Both the position numbers and the translations under genes were made by a program. From contig NC_133771.1 of NCBI RefSeq assembly GCF_003597395.2, forward strand, positions 135,569,770 through 135,633,769: a stretch of DNA of 64,000 nucleotides, given 5' to 3'. Shown here piece after piece: positions 60,887 through 64,000 of the stretch (position 1 is its first letter; every line of letters begins with the position of its first letter). The notes below the pieces were generated by a model. The model saw only the letters and a program-made list of their open reading frames with translations, was not told the origin of the DNA and ran no database searches. The stretch comes from Chelonoidis abingdonii (taxonomy: Eukaryota > Chordata > Testudines > Testudinidae).

Positions 60887-61875
60887 TGTAAGGAGGCGCC
60901 CTGGCTCCCCATCGCACCTGAAGGGAACGAGCCAGAGCAGGCACCCCCGTGGGCGGAGCCACTACCGCCTGTTCCCGCCCCCCGGAAGTCAAGGGGCGGG
61001 ACAGGAAGTATAAGAGCCAGGCCTCAGAGCTCAGTTCAGTGCCGGCCGCCGAGGAGGACGGACGTGGAGGCCCGAGCTCCCGCTCGGCCCAGCCTACCTC
61101 AGGCCCACTATCCAGAGGAGCACTGGCCGGAGCTGCCCCGGGCCCACTATCCAGAGGAACGCTGGTCGGAGCTGCCCCGGGCCCACTATCCCGAGGAGCG
61201 TTGGCCCGACCTGCCCCGCGCCTGGTACCCCGAGGAACCCCAGCCGCAACGACCCTGTGCCGGCTATCAAGAGGAGCCACCGGACCCTACTGCCTCCCAG
61301 GTTTCCGAGGAACCCATGGTCTGGGACCCGCTGATGTACGCCGAGGAGGGACAGGTACCGGGAGAAGGGGGGATTGGCAGTAGCCCGGGGGCGGCTGACC
61401 ACAGTCAGGCCGCAGAGGGCCCCGAGCCTATGGTCGTCTGTATCGGCCACGATCCCTACTGATCACCCAGTCAGTGTGTTTCGGTGCGGATCCCCACTGA
61501 CCGCCTTAGAGGCGACAGCCGCTACCAGGGCCCCGGGCTGGAACGCAGAGGAGTGGGTGGGCCTGTGTTCCCCCTGCCACCCGTAACCGGGTGGCAGTAT
61601 CCCCCTTCACCCAGAGCTACAGTTTGTTTGTTGCTCTGCCCTGCTCCAAAGGGTCAGAGCCCCCTGAACTGGTTGTTGCTCTGCCCTGCTCCAAAGGGTC
61701 AGAGCTCCCCCTGACTGTTTGCTGCCCCGCCCTGCCTGAGGGCTTGGGCCATAGACTTTTGTTTACTCAGCCCTCGAGTACGGGAGCGGAGCGTGAGCCG
61801 TCCGACCGCCAGGAAGGAGGCGCCCTGGCTCCCCGTCGCACCTGAGGGGATGGGGCCCGAACGTACCGGCTTACA
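60887..61875 (+). repeat. 5' LTR of a Gmr1-like Ty3/gypsy retrotransposon
   Basis: The 989-bp unit begins TGTAAG and ends CTTACA, a 6-bp perfect inverted TG...CA end. It has a TATAAG box at 61009-61014 about 120 bp in, preceded by a GC box (GGGGCGGGAC). It contains a 39-bp tandem repeat (61103-61258). The phrase GGAGGCGCCCTGGCTCCCC occurs near both ends (60892 and about 61818), an internal direct repeat of about 40 bp. A probable primer-binding site follows within a few bases. The 3' LTR is outside the window, so the boundary rests on end structure alone. Confidence 0.7.
61103..61258 (+). repeat. 39-bp tandem repeat in the LTR, four units
   Basis: Units start at 61103, 61142, 61181 and 61220, each GCCCACTATCC(A/C)GAGGA... 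with the fourth more diverged. As 39 is divisible by 3, several frames stay open; one would encode AHYPEE-W-ELPR repeats. No start codon downstream of the TATA box precedes it in that frame, so it is treated as noncoding. Confidence 0.9.
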
Positions 61876-61897
61876 ACATGGTACCAGAAGTGGGGAG
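61876..61897 (+). promoter_or_regulatory. Probable primer-binding site
   Basis: TGGTACCAGAAGTGGGG (61879-61895) starts with TGG three bases after the LTR end, as expected for pairing to the CCA end of a tRNA. The tRNA was not identified. Confidence 0.5.
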
Positions 61898-61974
61898 CAC
61901 CGCCTAGCATGTGGGCGTGAACCCTCAATGCCGGCGACTGTGGGCTGACGGGTGAGGGAGCACCCTCCCCTGTC

Positions 61975-62844
61975 ATGGATGTTCCCCAGCTCGCTGCTTT
62001 GCTGGCCGAGAGTCAAGATTGGCAGCAAGCGGCGCACTTGCGGCAGCAGGAGCTCGTGGACCAGCTGGGAACGCAGCAATACCAGCTGATCCAGGAGCTG
62101 ATAAAGCAACAGCAGGAGTTCCAGCTGCAATGCCTGCAGCACCTGACGGCAGGCTGGGCTACCCGTGAGGGGGGCCCGTCCGGAGGCCCCGAGGGGTCCC
62201 AAGAACCCCGGCCCCCGATACTACTGACCAAGATGGGCCCCGGTGACGACCCCGAGGCCTACTTGGTCACCTTTGAGCGGGTGGCGGCGGTCGCGGGGTG
62301 GAACCCCGACCAGTGGGCCTCCATCCTGGCCCCCTACATAACCGGGACGGCGCAGACAGTCTATCGGGCCCTGTCGACCGAGGCCGCCCGCGACTACAAT
62401 CAAGTAAAGTCAGCCATACTGGACGCGCTTGATGTGAGCCCGGAGACGTTCCGCCAGCGCTTCAGGAGCCTGACCTACCCTGCCGCGGCCTGGCCTTGTA
62501 TGGTGGCACAGGAAGTAAGGGAGACCTGCCGACGGTGGCTGCAGCTGGACCAGCGGACCTCTGAGGAAGTGGCGGAGCAAGTAGCCCTGGAGCAGTTTTC
62601 CCACATCCTGCCCTCGCGGGGAAGGGCCTGGGTCCTCCGTCATCGGCCAACGACTTTGGCGGCCGCCGTCAGTCTGATGGAGGACTTCCTGGCAGCCGAA
62701 ACTCCGGTGAGCCCCACTGGATCCGCAACCCTGGCCGGATTGGGACGCCCCCACTCAGAGAGGAAACCCATTCCCGCCCGCACCACGGCCCCAACGGCCA
62801 CGCCGATCCCGACTCCGGTTCCCGCAACCCGCACGAGGCGGTGA
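61975..62844 (+). pseudogene. gag of a Gmr1-like retrotransposon with a SCAN-like region
   Basis: The 289-codon frame starts [13 protein letters not shown]. Residues about 18-55 are glutamine-rich and likely coiled coil. Residues about 80-150 are capsid-like ([17 protein letters not shown], then [17 protein letters not shown]). Residues 152-243 align in order with the SCAN domain of vertebrate zinc-finger proteins: [12 protein letters not shown], then [24 protein letters not shown] and a VSLMEDF end. SCAN domains are known to derive from Gmr1-like gag. The frame ends at TGA (62842-62844), but the same frame continues through the zinc knuckle, so this is most likely a premature stop. It would assemble the particle core in a live element. 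Confidence 0.8.
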
Positions 62845-63030
62845 AATCCTCTTAAGGACCTCCCCAGGGGTGGGGCCTGTCCGGGACGAGGCGGTTTGGG
62901 ACCCTGTTTCTCCTGTGGCTGAACTGGACACCTGCAGAAAGACTGCCCCCAGAGGGAGTGTGCATATGCCCAAGTCTGCTCCGGGGAAGGTCGCGCCTGC
63001 CGGTACCAACCAGTCAAAATCACGGCACCC
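62845..63030 (+). pseudogene. gag CCHC zinc knuckle, broken by an in-frame stop
   Basis: In the same frame as gag, 62905-62946 has the C-x2-C-x4-H-x4-C spacing (CFSCG, then GHLQKDC), the RNA-binding knuckle of retroelement nucleocapsids. A TGA at 62920-62922 falls inside it. Both TGA codons could come from CGA by loss of a methylated CpG, an inference. Confidence 0.75.
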
Positions 63031-63420
63031 GTGGTGGTTGAGGGCCACGCGACCGTAGCCCTCCTTGATTCAGGATGTGGCCAGACGTTAATCTGCGACT
63101 GCTTAGACCCCCAGGCAGATACACGCTTGGGGGTCCTCCGCCTACAATGTATCCATGGCGACGTGCGGCCCTACCCCAGCGCTTCGGTCCAGCTGACAGT
63201 CGATGGTGCGACTTGCCAAATGGTCGTCGGCCTCGCCCCCGGGCTCGCCTATCCCATAATCCTGGGCTGGGACTGGCCCGAATTCCCCGCCATCCTCCGC
63301 CGGGATACTAGAGGTGGCCAGAGACCGATACCAGCACTGGAGGGGGAGAACCCCGAGGAGCCGGGGGACGACCAGGGAACCCCGGAGCCGGGGGACAACC
63401 AGCCAGGTCCATCGAACTAA
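63031..63420 (+). pseudogene. Retropepsin-type aspartic protease
   Basis: Same frame as gag. VALLDSGCGQTLI carries the DSG catalytic motif of retroviral-type proteases, and PIILGWDW about 80 residues later is the ILG-type motif closing the fold. An acidic linker (EGENPEEPGDDQGTPEPGDN) follows and ends at TAA (63418-63420). The frame remains open again immediately after this stop. Confidence 0.8.
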
Positions 63421-63435
63421 CCCGCCGAGAGGGAA

Positions 63436-64000
63436 GAAGGCGATATTACTACCTCGAGGGAAGGGTTAGGAGACGGCTCGGCCCCGACGGACTTCTGCCG
63501 GGACCAAAGGGCCGACCCCGCCCTCAATAGCGCCTACGAGCAACTCGCCGCCATCGATGGAACGGTCCTCGACCCAGACCGAGCAGCCCAGTGGTCGCAC
63601 TTCGAGCTGCAGCAAGACCGCCTCTACCGGGTCGAAAGGGACCCACAGACCGGGGAGCCCCGAACCCAACTCCTGGTTCCCCAGGGTCACCGGCGAGCCG
63701 TCATGAAGCTGGCCCATGACATCCCGGCCGCAGGACATTTAGGATCTGAGAAGACCCTAGCCCGCATCCTAGGGCGCTTCTATTGGCCGGGATCCGGCAC
63801 GAGGTAAAGGTACTGCACCTCTTGCCCAAAGTGCCAGCTGGCAGCCCCGGCGAGACACCACACAAGGCCCCGCTGCTTGCCGATCCACTGGTCGCGGACT
63901 CCCTTTGAACGGGTTGGCTATGGACCTGGTAGGGCCCTCCAAGAGCGCTGCGGGCGTTCCAATATATTTGGTAATGGTGGACTATGCCCCGGTTCCCTGA
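63436..64000 (+). pseudogene. Integrase N-terminal part, directly after protease, cut by window edge
   Basis: In the same frame as gag and protease, 63480-63800 reads DFCRDQRADPALNSAY, the LVPQGHRRAVMKLAHD motif and GHLGSEKTLARILGRFYWPG, then YCTSCPKCQL (63811-63840). This is the H2C2 zinc-binding domain of Ty3/gypsy integrases. After that the frame shifts by one and MDLVGPS (about 63920) and VMVDYA (about 63974) mark the start of the catalytic core with its first two acidic positions. An in-frame TAA near 63805 and the shift before 63920 show decay. No RT or RNase H lies between protease and integrase. Confidence 0.8.

Larger units (their letters stand above)
39789..64000 (+). other. PGBD5: PGBD5 intron 1 (start; runs past the right edge)
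   Basis: It begins with the GT donor at 39789-39790. No further PGBD5 exon was seen up to 64000, consistent with a very long first intron. All repeats listed to the right are therefore intronic if the gene call is correct. Confidence 0.65.

Noticed and set aside
61103..61258. CRISPR-like array
   Set aside because: The units are directly adjacent with no spacers, and the genome is a vertebrate.
60872..61462. 196-codon frame with AHYPEE repeats as a gene
   Set aside because: Its only early start codon lies upstream of the LTR and of the TATA box; it is kept open by a 39-bp repeat divisible by three.

Overview
This is a vertebrate nuclear genome window, most likely from a turtle (a crocodilian is possible). 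The evidence is several CR1 LINEs, Penelope-like elements (PLEs), many short hAT elements with 8-bp target duplications, endogenous retrovirus LTRs, one CpG-island promoter, and a vertebrate first exon. Nothing bacterial is present. Only one host gene can be supported. Three assembly gaps (runs of N) lie at 36465-36875, 39320-39389 and 52251-52605.

Layout. 1-1790: 5'-truncated CR1 LINE on the minus strand. 4033-5380: mariner/Tigger-like MITE split by a GC-rich hAT element (4254-5235). 6294-7873: minus-strand PLE with a recognisable reverse transcriptase and a hammerhead-like 3' motif. 8092-8803: two PLE 3' ends joined head to head inside one target duplication. 10807-17370: a CR1 3' end, degraded LINE remnants and a solo LTR. 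21502-22011: hAT element. 24367-29836: decayed retroviral provirus on the minus strand with two near-identical LTRs. 31985-33413: MITEs, one with a long palindrome. 35373-35767: solo retroviral LTR.

38740-40300 is a CpG island holding the first coding exon of PGBD5, a domesticated piggyBac transposase gene, on the plus strand. A split REST/NRSF (RE1)-like site lies about 600 bp upstream of the start codon. If the gene call is right, everything from 39789 to the right edge is PGBD5 intron 1. That intron holds more CR1, four hAT or hAT-like elements with 8-bp duplications or typical ends, another inverted PLE pair (50780-52754), MIR-like SINE remnants and nested MITEs.

60887-64000 is the 5' part of a Ty3/gypsy-type retrotransposon: a 989-bp LTR with TG/CA ends, then gag with a SCAN-like region, a CCHC knuckle, an aspartic protease and, directly after it, integrase. 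Finding integrase right after protease, with no reverse transcriptase between, together with a SCAN-like gag, points to the Gmr1-like group. The copy carries stops and frame changes and runs off the right edge.

All coordinates of repeats were judged by eye. Boundaries backed by target-site duplications are the firmest; the others are approximate.
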